DNA from: Streptomyces luteolus
GTDB taxonomy: Bacteria; Actinomycetota; Actinomycetes; Streptomycetales; Streptomycetaceae
Assembly (NCBI RefSeq): GCF_029968015.1
Contig: NZ_JASCIS010000011.1
Location: 146,823 to 210,822, forward strand
Direction of reading: 5' to 3'
Length of the DNA stretch: 64,000 nt
Position numbers and translations under genes: made by a program. Under the pieces are notes generated by a model that was given only the letters and a program-made list of their open reading frames with translations, did no database searches and had not been told where the DNA came from. Within the stretch, counting starts at the first letter, position 1. Every line of letters starts with the position of its first letter. Shown here piece after piece: positions 7,049 to 16,200 of the stretch.

Positions 7049-8569
7049 TCAGTGCGTCTGCTCGACGAAGGCCTCGCCCGATTCGGCGGCTCCGGCGAGG
7101 CGGTCGTCGACGCGAGGTTGGGGCATACCGACGCCCGGGCGGGCGCTCTCGGCGGGCTGTTCCTCGCGCCGCAGCCCGAGCCGCGGCGAGGTGACAAGGC
7201 GCAGGTTGGACCGCGTGTCGTAGAGGTTCTTCGGTGCGATGTCCACCATGTCCATGGCGTCGTCCGGCCCGGCGGCGCCGGTGTCGACCAGCTCTGCCGC
7301 GGCTTCGGCGGGAGCGGTCGCGCCACGGTCGACCGCCCGGCCGTGTCGTGCGTCGAAGAGGTCGGAGAGGCCGCCGACGATCTCGACGAAGGGGACGTTG
7401 GACTGCCCCTCCGCCTCCGGCGTGCCGACCAGCCGCTGTGCGAGCCAGAAGTAGCTGGACTTCCCCTGGTACTGGTCGTACATCCGGGCGACCACGGCGA
7501 GCAGCCGGGTGTACGCGTTGCGGTAGAGCGACTCGTAGAACGCCGTCGCCTCCGTCTCCTCGACGTCGCCGTCGACCACCGCGACGATGGACGCGGCGGC
7601 GAGCAGCGCGCTGTACGAGGCGAGGTGTACGCCGGTGGAGAGCAGCGGGTCGAGGAAGCAGGCCGCGTCACCGGCGATGAAGTAGCCGGGGCCGCAGAAC
7701 GCCTCGGACACGTAGGAGTAGTCCTGCTCGACCCGGGCCCCGGCGATCTGGCGGTCGCCGGAGACCAGGGAGCGGACGGTCTCCGACTCGTTGACGAGCT
7801 CGCTCAGCAGGTCGTCCAGGGAGCCGCCGGCCTTCCGCCGCTCCCGGAAGGCGGTCTCGTGCATGACGAATCCGACGCTGCGGCGGCCGTCGCGCAGCGG
7901 GATCACCCAGTACCAGCCGTCCGGGGCCGAGATGATGTTGCTGCCGCCGGGCGGGGTCTGCGGCAGCAGGGTGTCGCCGTCCCAGTAGCCCCAGATCGCG
8001 ACGTTGCGGAACGCCTCGTGGCGGGTGCGGTTCTTGAAGGTCTGGGCGGTGAGCAGACCGGCCCGCCCCGAGGCGTCCACGAGATGGTCGAAGCGGGACG
8101 TGCGGATCTGCCCCGGCGCGTCCAGGGCCGCCCACTCCGCCGCGACCGGCCGGTCTCCCTCGAAGACGACCCGCTTGACCGCGGCCCCCTGGACGACCCG
8201 CGCGCCACGGTCGGCCGCGTTGTTCAGCAGGAGGTGGTCGAAGTCGTCCCGGTCGACCGACCAGGACCGCACCTCGGGGCCGAACATTTCAGTCCAGTCG
8301 GCGACCCAGTCCTGTTCGGAGCCCCAGCGGAAGAGGGCGCCGTGCTTGCTCAAGAAGCCGCTCGATTCGACCTTTTCCGCCGCACCGGCGAGTTCGAGCA
8401 CGGTCCGGCAGGAGGACGCCACGGCCTCTCCGATGTGATACCGCGGGAATACCTCCTTTTCGAGCAGCAGGACGTCGACACCCGCGCCCGCGAGCAATGC
8501 CGCAGCCAGAGACCCAGCGGGGCCACCGCCGACCACCAGGACAGTCGCATCATCGGTACATTCGGCCAT
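7049..8569 (-). CDS. Flavin-dependent halogenase
   Basis: 506 residues from ATG at 8569 (GGAG six bases upstream); an in-frame ATG at 8587 and a longer frame to 8644 exist but the RBS supports 8569. FAD motif VVGGGPAGSLAAALLAGAGVDVLLLEK at the N-terminus; IGEAVASS follows. The conserved lysine expected to form the chloramine is in GFLSKHGALFRWG (about K75), and the halogenase signature WxWxIP is present as WYWVIP (about 219-224). The GD motif is in YFIAGDAACFLDPLLSTGVHLA. It resembles halogenases acting on phenol or pyrrole groups bound to carrier proteins more than free-tryptophan enzymes. The likely target is the salicyl ring of the island's product. It needs a flavin reductase, not encoded here. 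First gene of the leftward halogenase-radicalSAM-VOC operon. Confidence 0.88.
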   Translation of the reverse strand: MAECTDDATVLVVGGGPAGSLAAALLAGAGVDVLLLEKEVFPRYHIGEAVASSCRTVLELAGAAEKVESSGFLSKHGALFRWGSEQDWVADWTEMFGPEVRSWSVDRDDFDHLLLNNAADRGARVVQGAAVKRVVFEGDRPVAAEWAALDAPGQIRTSRFDHLVDASGRAGLLTAQTFKNRTRHEAFRNVAIWGYWDGDTLLPQTPPGGSNIISAPDGWYWVIPLRDGRRSVGFVMHETAFRERRKAGGSLDDLLSELVNESETVRSLVSGDRQIAGARVEQDYSYVSEAFCGPGYFIAGDAACFLDPLLSTGVHLASYSALLAAASIVAVVDGDVEETEATAFYESLYRNAYTRLLAVVARMYDQYQGKSSYFWLAQRLVGTPEAEGQSNVPFVEIVGGLSDLFDARHGRAVDRGATAPAEAAAELVDTGAAGPDDAMDMVDIAPKNLYDTRSNLRLVTSPRLGLRREEQPAESARPGVGMPQPRVDDRLAGAAESGEAFVEQTH

Positions 8570-8868
8570 GTAATTCTCCAAAGACATTGGCGTACGTCCT
8601 GAGAAGCGTAGAGCTTCCTGGCGTAATCGAGGGCAGTCGGCCATTCCAATGGAGGACTAGTCTTTCCTGCCTATTTGCCGTTAATGGATTTAGCTACGAC
8701 GCCATGCGGGTGCATTTTGCCGTGTAACAAACTTTCGACTCGTCAGGCCTCGGCCGGATTGCTAACCTGCCACTTGTTCGGACGTCGGACAGGAATTCCC
8801 TTCACTCCGCCGGAATTTTCGCGCGGACAGTCCTGCCGATAATTTCCACGCCCTAGAAAGGCACTCGC
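8570..8868. promoter_or_regulatory. Divergent promoter region of halogenase operon and secreted-protein gene
   Basis: 299 bp without a gene and clearly less GC-rich than the flanks (runs such as TTAATGGATTTAG and GCATTTTGCC), so it should hold both leftward and rightward promoters. A short inverted repeat CCATT-CC-AATGG lies at 8641-8652. The heptamer ATTTGCC at 8673-8679 also forms each arm of the inverted repeat at 29908-29924 in the NRPS promoter region; whether this is a shared operator half-site is speculative. Confidence 0.5.
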
Positions 8869-9333
8869 ATGACCTCGATTCGACGCGTGGCCCTGGCCGC
8901 CGCGTGCGTCACCTCGCTCGCCGGCGCACTGGCCCTCACCACCCCGGCCGCGGCGGCGCAGCCGGCCGGGCACACGGCTGTCAGCGCCTGCGGCCAGCAG
9001 CCCGAGGACTACGACGGCACCTTCACCGGAAACTTCAACGGCTCGCAGAACGACCGTCTGACGACGACCTTCACGGCGCCCGGCAACGTGGAGCAGGACT
9101 GGAACGTCAACGGCTGGAGCGGAAACGGCACCGGCACGTACCTGATCGGCCCGACCGGTCCGACCTGGACCGCCTCCGCCGAGGTGGACGGCCCCATCGA
9201 CGGCGTGAGCTCCGAGCACTACCGGGCCACCAACGTGGAGTGCGCCCGCGGCACCACCGAGGTGACCAAGATCTCCGGGACCGTCAGCACTCAGGAGAAG
9301 GAGATCCCGTTCACCCTGACGCGGCAGCAGTAG
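8869..9333 (+). CDS. Small secreted protein of unknown function
   Basis: 154 residues; AGAAAGG stands eight bases before the ATG. The N-terminus is a Sec signal peptide (MTSIRRV, a hydrophobic stretch, then TTPAAAAQPA with AxA cleavage sites near residue 28). The mature ~125 residues are acidic, rich in Gly/Thr/Asn, with two cysteines (SACGQQ and NVECARG) that could form one disulfide, and a repetitive beta-like pattern (DGTFTGNFNGSQND, NGWSGNGTGTYL). I do not recognise a family. It is the only rightward gene between the two leftward operons, with its own promoter region. A role in binding or delivering the island's product outside the cell is possible but unproven. Confidence 0.7.
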   Translation: MTSIRRVALAAACVTSLAGALALTTPAAAAQPAGHTAVSACGQQPEDYDGTFTGNFNGSQNDRLTTTFTAPGNVEQDWNVNGWSGNGTGTYLIGPTGPTWTASAEVDGPIDGVSSEHYRATNVECARGTTEVTKISGTVSTQEKEIPFTLTRQQ

Positions 9334-9364
9334 TAGCGGCGGCGGCGCCTGCCGTCCCGTGACG

Positions 9365-9408
9365 ACGTCGGGCTCAGATCTCGCGGCAGCGAGGTCGCGG
9401 CCCGACGT
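9365..9408. terminator. Hairpin terminator between convergent genes
   Basis: Arms ACGTCGGGC (9365-9373) and GCCCGACGT (9400-9408) pair perfectly, with an inner CTCGC/GCGAG stem. It lies between the stop of the secreted-protein gene and the end of the leftward NRPS operon. Confidence 0.65.
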
Positions 9409-9469
9409 TTCGCGTTGCCCTGCCGGAAAGAGCCGGTCACGGGAGTACGAGATCAGGCCGCCACCAGAA

Positions 9470-10180
9470 CTACCCGATCAGGACGCCGAGTTCGGGGGTG
9501 ACCTGCTTGGCCGTCAGCCCGGTCTCGGCCGCCAGGTCGTCGAGCCCGAAGGTGTACCAGTCGTGGGTCACGTCGACCTCCCGCACCGTCTCGCCGCCGC
9601 GCAGTACCCGCCAGGTGGCCGACCAGCGCATCTGCTCAACTCCGCACGGCTTGCCGGACATCCATGCCTCGTACTCCTGGTCGCCGAGGCGCTGACGGGC
9701 GATCCGCACCGGGGCGACCGTCTGCGGTTCGCTCACCGCCATCAGCTCGACGACGATCGGGGCTCCTGTGGGGAGCCGCTCGGTGATCCGGCGCCACAGG
9801 TCGGCCCGCTCCGCCCGGTCGAGGTAGCCGAGCACACCGCAGATGACTGCCGCCGAGAGGCGCTCCGGCAGCTCCACGTCCTGCGCACGGGCGGCGACCA
9901 CGGTCACCCTCTCCCGCAGGTCCTCGTCGCGGACCGCCCTGCTGGTCAGCGCGGCCCGCATCCCGGGCGACGGCTCAACGGCGAGGATGCGTGCCTCGGG
10001 CAGGGTCCGGGCGATCAGCTCGGTCGCGCGGCCGGTACCGGCGCCGAGATCAAGCACCGGGCCGTGGCCGGTGTCGACGTCTGCGAGGACTGAGGCGAGC
10101 GCCGGGTCACTGTGGGCCCAGTGCTGGCCGCCGAGCAGGTCGTAGAACTCCGCGGTGGGGGAGTAATAGTCGATCATCAT
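9470..10180 (-). CDS. Stand-alone class I SAM methyltransferase
   Basis: 236 residues; ATG at 10180 follows AAGGAAG TTG, so the in-frame TTG at 10183 is not needed. Motif I is VLDLGAGTGRATELIA, then LAVEPSPGMRAAL (acidic end of strand 2) and AAVICGVLGYL (motif II). The start IDYYSPTAEFYDLL is typical of small-molecule methyltransferases. It is the last gene of the NRPS operon, 66 bp after the type II thioesterase. Possible acceptors are the phenol oxygen, a ring nitrogen or the carboxylate of the product; the sequence does not say which. It is distinct from the methyltransferase domain embedded in the second NRPS. Confidence 0.8.
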   Translation of the reverse strand: MMIDYYSPTAEFYDLLGGQHWAHSDPALASVLADVDTGHGPVLDLGAGTGRATELIARTLPEARILAVEPSPGMRAALTSRAVRDEDLRERVTVVAARAQDVELPERLSAAVICGVLGYLDRAERADLWRRITERLPTGAPIVVELMAVSEPQTVAPVRIARQRLGDQEYEAWMSGKPCGVEQMRWSATWRVLRGGETVREVDVTHDWYTFGLDDLAAETGLTAKQVTPELGVLIG

Positions 10181-10246
10181 CAACTTCCTTGGTGGGTACG
10201 GGGGACACGCGCTGCCACGCCCGGGCGGGAAAGCGGGGTCGACAGG

Positions 10247-11008
10247 TCAGTCGGCGTCCGTGAGGATGTGCGGGGCCACGCAGTCGGCGAGCGCGGCCAG
10301 GACCTGGGCCTGGTACGGCACCAGGTAAAAATGGCCACCGGGGAAGACCCGCAGTGTGAACCGGCCCCGGGTCTCGTGCTCCCAGTCCCGCGCCTGGGCG
10401 ATGGTCAGCTCCGGGTCGTCCTCGGCGGCGAAGACCGTCACCGGGCAGCTGAGCGTGCGGCCGGGGGCCGGGCGGTAGGTCTCGACGACCCGGTAGTCCG
10501 CCAGGATCACCGGTGCCATCAACTCCCACAGCTCGGCGTCGTCGAAGAGCAGCCGTGAGGTGCCGCCGAGCCGCGCGAGTTCGGCGCGCAGGGCCGCGTC
10601 GCCGCCCAGGTGCACCGTGCCTCCGGCCACATGCGCGGGCGGCTCGCGCGCGGAGACGACCAGTTGGACGACCGCGGGCCCGCCGAGGCCCGCGAGTCGC
10701 AGCGCCACCTCGTGGGCGACCGCGCCGCCCATGCTGTGGCCGAAGAGCACCACCGGCCGGTCGTCGGCCGACGCTGCGAGCTCCCCGCTCACCGCCTCCG
10801 CCATATCGGTCAGCTCGGTGGCCGGCGGCTCGCCGAAGCGGTCCTCGCGGCCCGGGTACTGCACGGCCATGGCCTCCACGCCGGGCGGCAGCAGCTGCGG
10901 CCAGCCGCGGAAGGCGCCGGCACCGGCTCCGGCGTGCGGGAAGCACACAAGGCGGGTCGCGGCGGCGGGCCGCGGCCGGTGGCAGCGCAGCCAGGACGTT
11001 CCGGTCAT
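10247..11008 (-). CDS. Type II thioesterase (editing enzyme of the NRPS)
   Basis: 253 residues from ATG at 11008, overlapping the TGA of the imide reductase (ATGA). RLVCFPHAGAGAGAFRGW and VQYPGREDRFGEP are signature TEII sequences, the nucleophile elbow is VLFGHSMGGAVAHEVA, and the catalytic histidine lies in FPGGHFYLV. Such enzymes remove misloaded groups from carrier proteins of the assembly line. Note that this one has the usual serine elbow, whereas the integrated TE of the second NRPS has cysteine. Confidence 0.92.
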   Translation of the reverse strand: MTGTSWLRCHRPRPAAATRLVCFPHAGAGAGAFRGWPQLLPPGVEAMAVQYPGREDRFGEPPATELTDMAEAVSGELAASADDRPVVLFGHSMGGAVAHEVALRLAGLGGPAVVQLVVSAREPPAHVAGGTVHLGGDAALRAELARLGGTSRLLFDDAELWELMAPVILADYRVVETYRPAPGRTLSCPVTVFAAEDDPELTIAQARDWEHETRGRFTLRVFPGGHFYLVPYQAQVLAALADCVAPHILTDAD

Positions 11009-12120
11009 CGCGCTGCCTCCGCGGTCAGGTCGGCCGGCCACAGCGCAGGCGACTCCGTGGCCCGGATCAGCTCGGGCCGGCCGAGTCTGGTGGTCAGGTC
11101 AAGCCACATCTGGCTCACCGTCAGGGCACGCTGGCCGTACGGGGACTGATGGCGGCCGTCGAGCACGGCCTCCCGGAGCTCGGTGAGCGCCCGGTCGACT
11201 CCGGCGGGCCAGGTCTCGGTGAAGGTGTGCCGGAAGGACCTCGGCGGTTCGGCGCCGATGACGGAGGTGGTCGGCTGGTCCAGTCGTTCGGTGCCGGGGC
11301 CCTCCAGTGCGAGGGCCCCGCCACGGTCGCGGTTCACATGGAGGCGGGGGGTCCACAGCACCGGGCCGTGTGTGTCGGCGAGCGTCAGCGTCCCGGCGTC
11401 GGTGCCGAGCGTGACCCGGTGCAGCAGGTGCGCGTGGTTGTCCGGGTCGACGGAGTCCAGCTGGTTCTGCACGCTCAGGGTCACCGGCACTCCGGCCACC
11501 ATCCCGTGCAGCAGGCGGAACGGCACCGGTGCACCGGTCGCCGCGTACACCTCGGCGACCGGCGGCGGGTCCGCGAAGACCCACGGCCCGAACCCGCCGA
11601 GCGTGCGGCCGATGATGTCAAGGAGCGGGAAGAGCACCTGGCTGGAGCAGGCCGCGTCCAGGTAGCGACAGCTGCGCCGCGCGCGCAGCTCCCGGGCGCA
11701 CGCCAGGAACCGCCGGACCGGTTCGACGTACGAGTAGAACGAGTTGAGCTGGTAGCGCACGCCGTGGCGGCGAGCCAGTCGCAGGCATTCGGCAACCTCG
11801 CCGGGGTGCGCGGGCTGCTCCTGGAGCACGTGGATCCGCCGCGCAAGGAGTGCCCCGGCCAGGTCGGCGCCGGGGCCGCCGGCGACCGCCGAGCGGACCA
11901 CCACGCAGCTCACGTCGATGTCGTCCGGCAGCTGGTCGACCGCCGTGTAGTACGGCACTCCGAACTCGGCGGCGCGGGCCCGGGAGCGGGCACTGCCGTT
12001 GGCGAGCACCCCGGCGAGTTCGAACCGCGGTGCGGCCGCCCGTACGGCCTGGAGGTAGAAGCCGCCGAAGACGGCGCCGCAGACCACGGTACGGAGCGGG
12101 CCCGCCGCCGGAGCGCTCAC
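11005..12120 (-). CDS. Thiazolinyl imide reductase (PchG/YbtU/Irp3 family)
   Basis: 371 residues, start overlapping the upstream stop (ATGA at 12117-12120). The N-terminus RTVVCGAVFGGFYLQAVRAA is the dinucleotide-binding motif characteristic of this Gfo/Idh/MocA-related family, and LQEQPAHPGEV and YQLNSFYSYVEPVRRFLA match its conserved middle. The family reduces one C=N of a carrier-bound thiazoline to a thiazolidine with NADPH during pyochelin and yersiniabactin assembly. Presence of this enzyme predicts at least one thiazolidine ring in the product, probably the terminal one that can then be N-methylated. Confidence 0.9.
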   Translation of the reverse strand: MSAPAAGPLRTVVCGAVFGGFYLQAVRAAAPRFELAGVLANGSARSRARAAEFGVPYYTAVDQLPDDIDVSCVVVRSAVAGGPGADLAGALLARRIHVLQEQPAHPGEVAECLRLARRHGVRYQLNSFYSYVEPVRRFLACARELRARRSCRYLDAACSSQVLFPLLDIIGRTLGGFGPWVFADPPPVAEVYAATGAPVPFRLLHGMVAGVPVTLSVQNQLDSVDPDNHAHLLHRVTLGTDAGTLTLADTHGPVLWTPRLHVNRDRGGALALEGPGTERLDQPTTSVIGAEPPRSFRHTFTETWPAGVDRALTELREAVLDGRHQSPYGQRALTVSQMWLDLTTRLGRPELIRATESPALWPADLTAEAAR

Positions 12121-13250
12121 AGCGCGCCCACGGTGGCAGCCGCTCCGACCGGGCCCGAGGAGACGTCGATCGTCACCGCGCCCAGCGATTCGATCCGCGC
12201 CGTCGTCTCGTCGGGATCGAGGACCTCCGCCGCGTAGTGCAGGCCCGGCGGCACCCGCCCGTCGAGGGTGGCGGCCACGGTCAGGGCGCCGACGGCTCCG
12301 GTCAGCCGGTAGCTGTCCGTCGTGCCGAGGATCGCGGTGGTGGAGGTACTGGCCCCGTCCGAAAGTTCGAACACCATCCGGTAGTACGGCCGACGGCCCG
12401 CCAGGTCCAGTTCAGCTGCCCTGACCAGCCTGTCTGCCGCCGCCCCGAGCGAGGCCGGACCAGTCGGCGGGCCACCGCGCAGCGCCGCGAGCGTCTCGCG
12501 TACCTGCCGGCCGGGGAAGACGTTGAACCAGTCGAGCTCCGCGAGCCCCAGCGCCTGGGCAAGGCGTTCCGCCTCGGTGCTGAGGTAGGGCTGCACCGCC
12601 ACCGTCCCCGGGAAGAACGGCAGTGTCGCGACCGCCTGCGCCGACAGGGCATGGCTCTCCCGACGGCCCCGGCGCCAGGCGGCCAGCGCCTCGCCGTATG
12701 CCGTGGGGGCGGCGGAGACCGCGTCCGGGCCGTCGCCGAGCGAGAGCATCAGGTCGGCCGCGACCGTGCGGCTGCACCGCTCCAGGCCGCCGGTCCAGAC
12801 CGCCAGCCGTGCGTCGGCCAGAGCCCGGTGGCGGGCAAGGCGGCGCGGCAGCAGCCCGGAAAGCCCCGGGAGCATCCCGGCGGAGAGCACGGCTCTGCGC
12901 CGGGTGGCCGCGAGATCAAGACCGCGGAGATCGGCGTGGGCCGGATCGTCGCCCGCCACGTCCACGTAGTCGGCCCCGGCGGCGAGTGCGGCGATGGCCA
13001 CCCGGCCGCGCACCAGGTAGGACGGGCCCGCGCAGTTGAGCACGGTCCGGCAGTCCCGACAGAATGCGGCGAGGCCGTCCTCGTCATCCAGGTCCACGGC
13101 GACCGACTCGACGCCGTCGGCCGTCACCCCCGGCGGCCGACGGGCACCCAGTCGCAGCGACCGGACGCCGAGTTCCCGCAGGGTACGTACGGCCGCCCGG
13201 CCCACGACGCCGGACCCGCCAAGGACGCCGACCAGCGGTTCGCCCCTCAT
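12117..13250 (-). CDS. Saccharopine-dehydrogenase-like NAD(P)-binding protein
   Basis: 377 residues, coupled on both sides (ATGA with the NRPS upstream and with the imide reductase downstream). The N-terminus VGVLGGSGVVGRAAVRTLRELGV is a Rossmann nucleotide-binding motif; VLNCAGPSYLVRGRVAIAALAAGADYVDVAGDD is the conserved second part of the saccharopine dehydrogenase NADP-binding family. The C-terminal half is variable. It is probably an oxidoreductase acting on the assembly-line intermediate or product, for instance a second ring reduction or release of an aldehyde or imine. It is not an ordinary part of the pyochelin pathway, so its task is open. Confidence 0.75.
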   Translation of the reverse strand: MRGEPLVGVLGGSGVVGRAAVRTLRELGVRSLRLGARRPPGVTADGVESVAVDLDDEDGLAAFCRDCRTVLNCAGPSYLVRGRVAIAALAAGADYVDVAGDDPAHADLRGLDLAATRRRAVLSAGMLPGLSGLLPRRLARHRALADARLAVWTGGLERCSRTVAADLMLSLGDGPDAVSAAPTAYGEALAAWRRGRRESHALSAQAVATLPFFPGTVAVQPYLSTEAERLAQALGLAELDWFNVFPGRQVRETLAALRGGPPTGPASLGAAADRLVRAAELDLAGRRPYYRMVFELSDGASTSTTAILGTTDSYRLTGAVGALTVAATLDGRVPPGLHYAAEVLDPDETTARIESLGAVTIDVSSGPVGAAATVGAL

Positions 13251-16200
13251 GACGCGCCCTCCACTGCCACGCCTGCCGCCGAGTCCGCCAAGAGGTCGCG
13301 TACGACTTCCGCGCGCGGCCCGGTGATGCAGCCGAAGTGGTCGCCCGGGATGTCGCGGATCCGGAGCTCGCCCAGGCAGACGCGCTGCCAGTAGTTGCTC
13401 ATGTCCTCCTGGAGGCCGGGCAGGAATCCGTACCGGCCGGTGTGCCGCAGGAAGGTGACATCACCGGCGTAGGGTTCCGGCCGGTACCGGGTGACCGCGA
13501 ACAGGCTGTGCCGGAAGATCTGGTACTGCCTGGACAGCCGGGCGCCGTCCGGCAGTTCGGCGGCCCGGCCGATCGCGGCGAGGCGCTCCTCGGGCCGACG
13601 GGCGGAAAGGTCCCGGAACGCTGCGCCGACCTTCGCGAACTCGCCGTCGAGCGCGGCGAGGGCGCCGGCGCCCAGCACACCGGGGGTCACTGCCAGTACG
13701 GCGCTGATCGCCCTGCCCAACTCGCCGTCGTCCACGGGGAACCCGAGCAGCGCCGGTTCGACGCCGAGCGACAGCGCGAAGGTGTACTCGGCGATCAGGT
13801 CCTCGTGCACCTCGAAGGGCGGGCGGTAGCAGCTGATCGCCGTCAGGCTCTCGACCTCGGCCCCGGCCTCGACGAGTGCCCTGGCCACCTCGGTCGCGAT
13901 CAGGCCGCCCATGCAGTAGCCGACCACGTGGAAGCGCCGGCCGCCGTCGGCAAGCAGGGCTTGCGCGTACTCGCCGCCAAGGCGGCGGATCAGCAACGCG
14001 GGGTCGGTGTCCAGGTACCGGCTCTGGCCCCCGGTCTCCAGGCCGATGACCGGTCCGGAGGCGGGGCGTCTGCGGTACTCGTCCAGCAAGGACTGGTAGG
14101 GCATCAGGGTGCCGCTGCCGTCGTGCACCAGGACGGTGGCAGGGCCGTCCGCTGTGGCACCGACCAGTGTCGTCGGGGCGGGAGCGGAGTCCTCGGGTTG
14201 GTGCGGGACGGTGCCCGCCGGGCTTTGGGCCGCGTCGCGCAGATAGGCCGCGAGTGCCGCGACGGTCGGACGTCGCAGCATCTGACGCAGCAGGTGCTCC
14301 CAGTCGACTCCGGCCGCCGCGGGCTCGCTCTCGCGCAGCCGGCCGACCAGCCGGGCCACCAGCAGGGAGTCCCCGCCGAGTTCGAAGAAGTCATCTTCCC
14401 GGCCGACCTGCGGCGCCTTGAGCAACTGCTGCCAGAGGGCGGCGATCCGGCGTTCGAGTTCGTCGGTGGGTTCCGCCGCACCGGCCGGGCCGTGGCGGTC
14501 CGCGGTCGGCTCGGGCAGCCGCCGGTGCAGCCGGGCCCGGTCGATCTTGCCGTTGGCGGAGAGCGGGAACTCGTCGAGGATCTCAAGGCGTGCGGGCCGC
14601 ATGTGCTCGGGCAGCCGGTCGGCGAGGTGGCGGGCGAGTTCCTCGCCGGCCAGCGGGGTGCGGTCGGTCTTGAGCCGGGTGAAGAACAGGTGCTGGCCGG
14701 CCTGCGACAGGATGTCGTCGGGTGCGGGGAAGCACAACGGGACCTCGGCCCCGGCTTCGGCAAGGAGGCCCAGCCACTGCTCCCGGGTCAGGAAGGTCTG
14801 GTCGGCCGCTTGGCGCAGGTCGGTGAAGCCGCCGCTGAGACCGTCGATGAACTCCATGGAGACCAGCAGGGGGTGACGCTCCAGGGTGGCCTCCATGAAG
14901 ACCAGCCAGCCGCCCGGCACGAGAAGTTCGCGCAGCCGGCGCAGTACGTCGGCGGCGTCCTTGGAGTTGTGGAGCACGTTCGCGCACAGGACGACGTCGA
15001 AGGTGTTCGGCGCGAGGCCTTGTGCGGCTGGGTCCGTGTTGACGTCGAACAGTCCGTAGCGCACCCACGGATACGCCTGGAAGCGCTGCTGCGCCTCGCC
15101 GAGGAAGAACTGCGAGACATCGGTGAACAGGTACTCGACGTCCAGGCCGTCGAGTGCCGGGATCAGCTCGGTGCTGGTGCCGCCGACACCGGCTCCGACC
15201 TCCAGGACCCTGAGCGGTCCCGGCCGACGGTGGGCGGAGGCGAGCTCGCGCAGTCCGGCGACGGCGACCCGGTTCAGAGAGCGGCTGACCAGGTTGTCGC
15301 GGTAGGCGGCCTCCGCCACGTTCAGGTTGCCCTGGGGGAAGAGCAGCCGCAGCGGGTCCTCCTCGCCGCTCAGCAGTTCCGGCAGGTGCCGACTGCTGGT
15401 GCGGATCAGCCGCAGCAGGTCGGTGCCGTAGTGGAGGCGGGCCCCCAACTCCTCAAGGTGCTGCCAGTCGCGTTCCAGCGTGGCCGGATCGGGAGCGGCG
15501 AGCCCGGCGTAGCGCCCGGTGACCGGGTCGTGGTGGAGGCGTCCGGCCCCGGCCAGGGCCCGCAGCCAGCGCCGTACGGCGCGCAGGTGCCTGTGGTGCG
15601 CGCCGAGCCCGGCGGCGGCCTCCTCGGCCGTGTGGGACTCGGTCGCTCCCATGAAGAGCCCGGCCTCGCACAGAGTCCGGGCCATCGAGTCGAGGGCGAC
15701 CTCGTCGGCCAATTCAAGCAATTGGGCCAGGAGTTCACCGTCGACCGTCGAGCTGACCTCCAGGCCGGTGGCTGTAGCTGCCGCGACCGTGGCGGCCCCG
15801 TCGGCTGTGAGCCGGGCCGACTCGGTGGGCACCGTGGTGACGAAGGTGGCGAGCCGCCGGCTCGCGGGGTCGGCGCCGGTCACCAGGGTCACGGCGGAGG
15901 CCACCGCCGGGTGGGCCTCGGCGGCGGCGGAGACCTCAGCGGGTTCCACCCGGTGGCCTCGGATCTTGACCTGGTCGTCGACCCGGCCGAGCAACTCGAT
16001 GGTGCCGTCCGGCAGATAGCGACCCAGGTCGCCGGTCCGGTACAGCCGCTCGCCCTCGCCCGGCCGCGTGACGAACCGCTCGGCCGTTCTGGCCTCGTCC
16101 CCCAGGTAGCCGAGCGCAAGGCCGGTGCCGCTGATGTACAGCTCACCCGGCGTCAGGTCCGGGCAGTCCCTCAGCTGGTCGTCGAGCACGTGCCAGCCCT

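Noticed and set aside
8869..9333. Secreted protein considered as a ribosomal peptide precursor (lanthipeptide or similar)
   Set aside because: It has a normal Sec signal and a large folded-looking mature part; no modification enzymes of RiPP type are nearby. The radical-SAM enzyme is of the B12 class without a precursor-binding domain that I can see.
10513..13394. Long rightward frames opposite the thioesterase and reductase genes
   Set aside because: Arg/Pro/Gly-rich translations without domains; the leftward genes show full family signatures and ATGA coupling.
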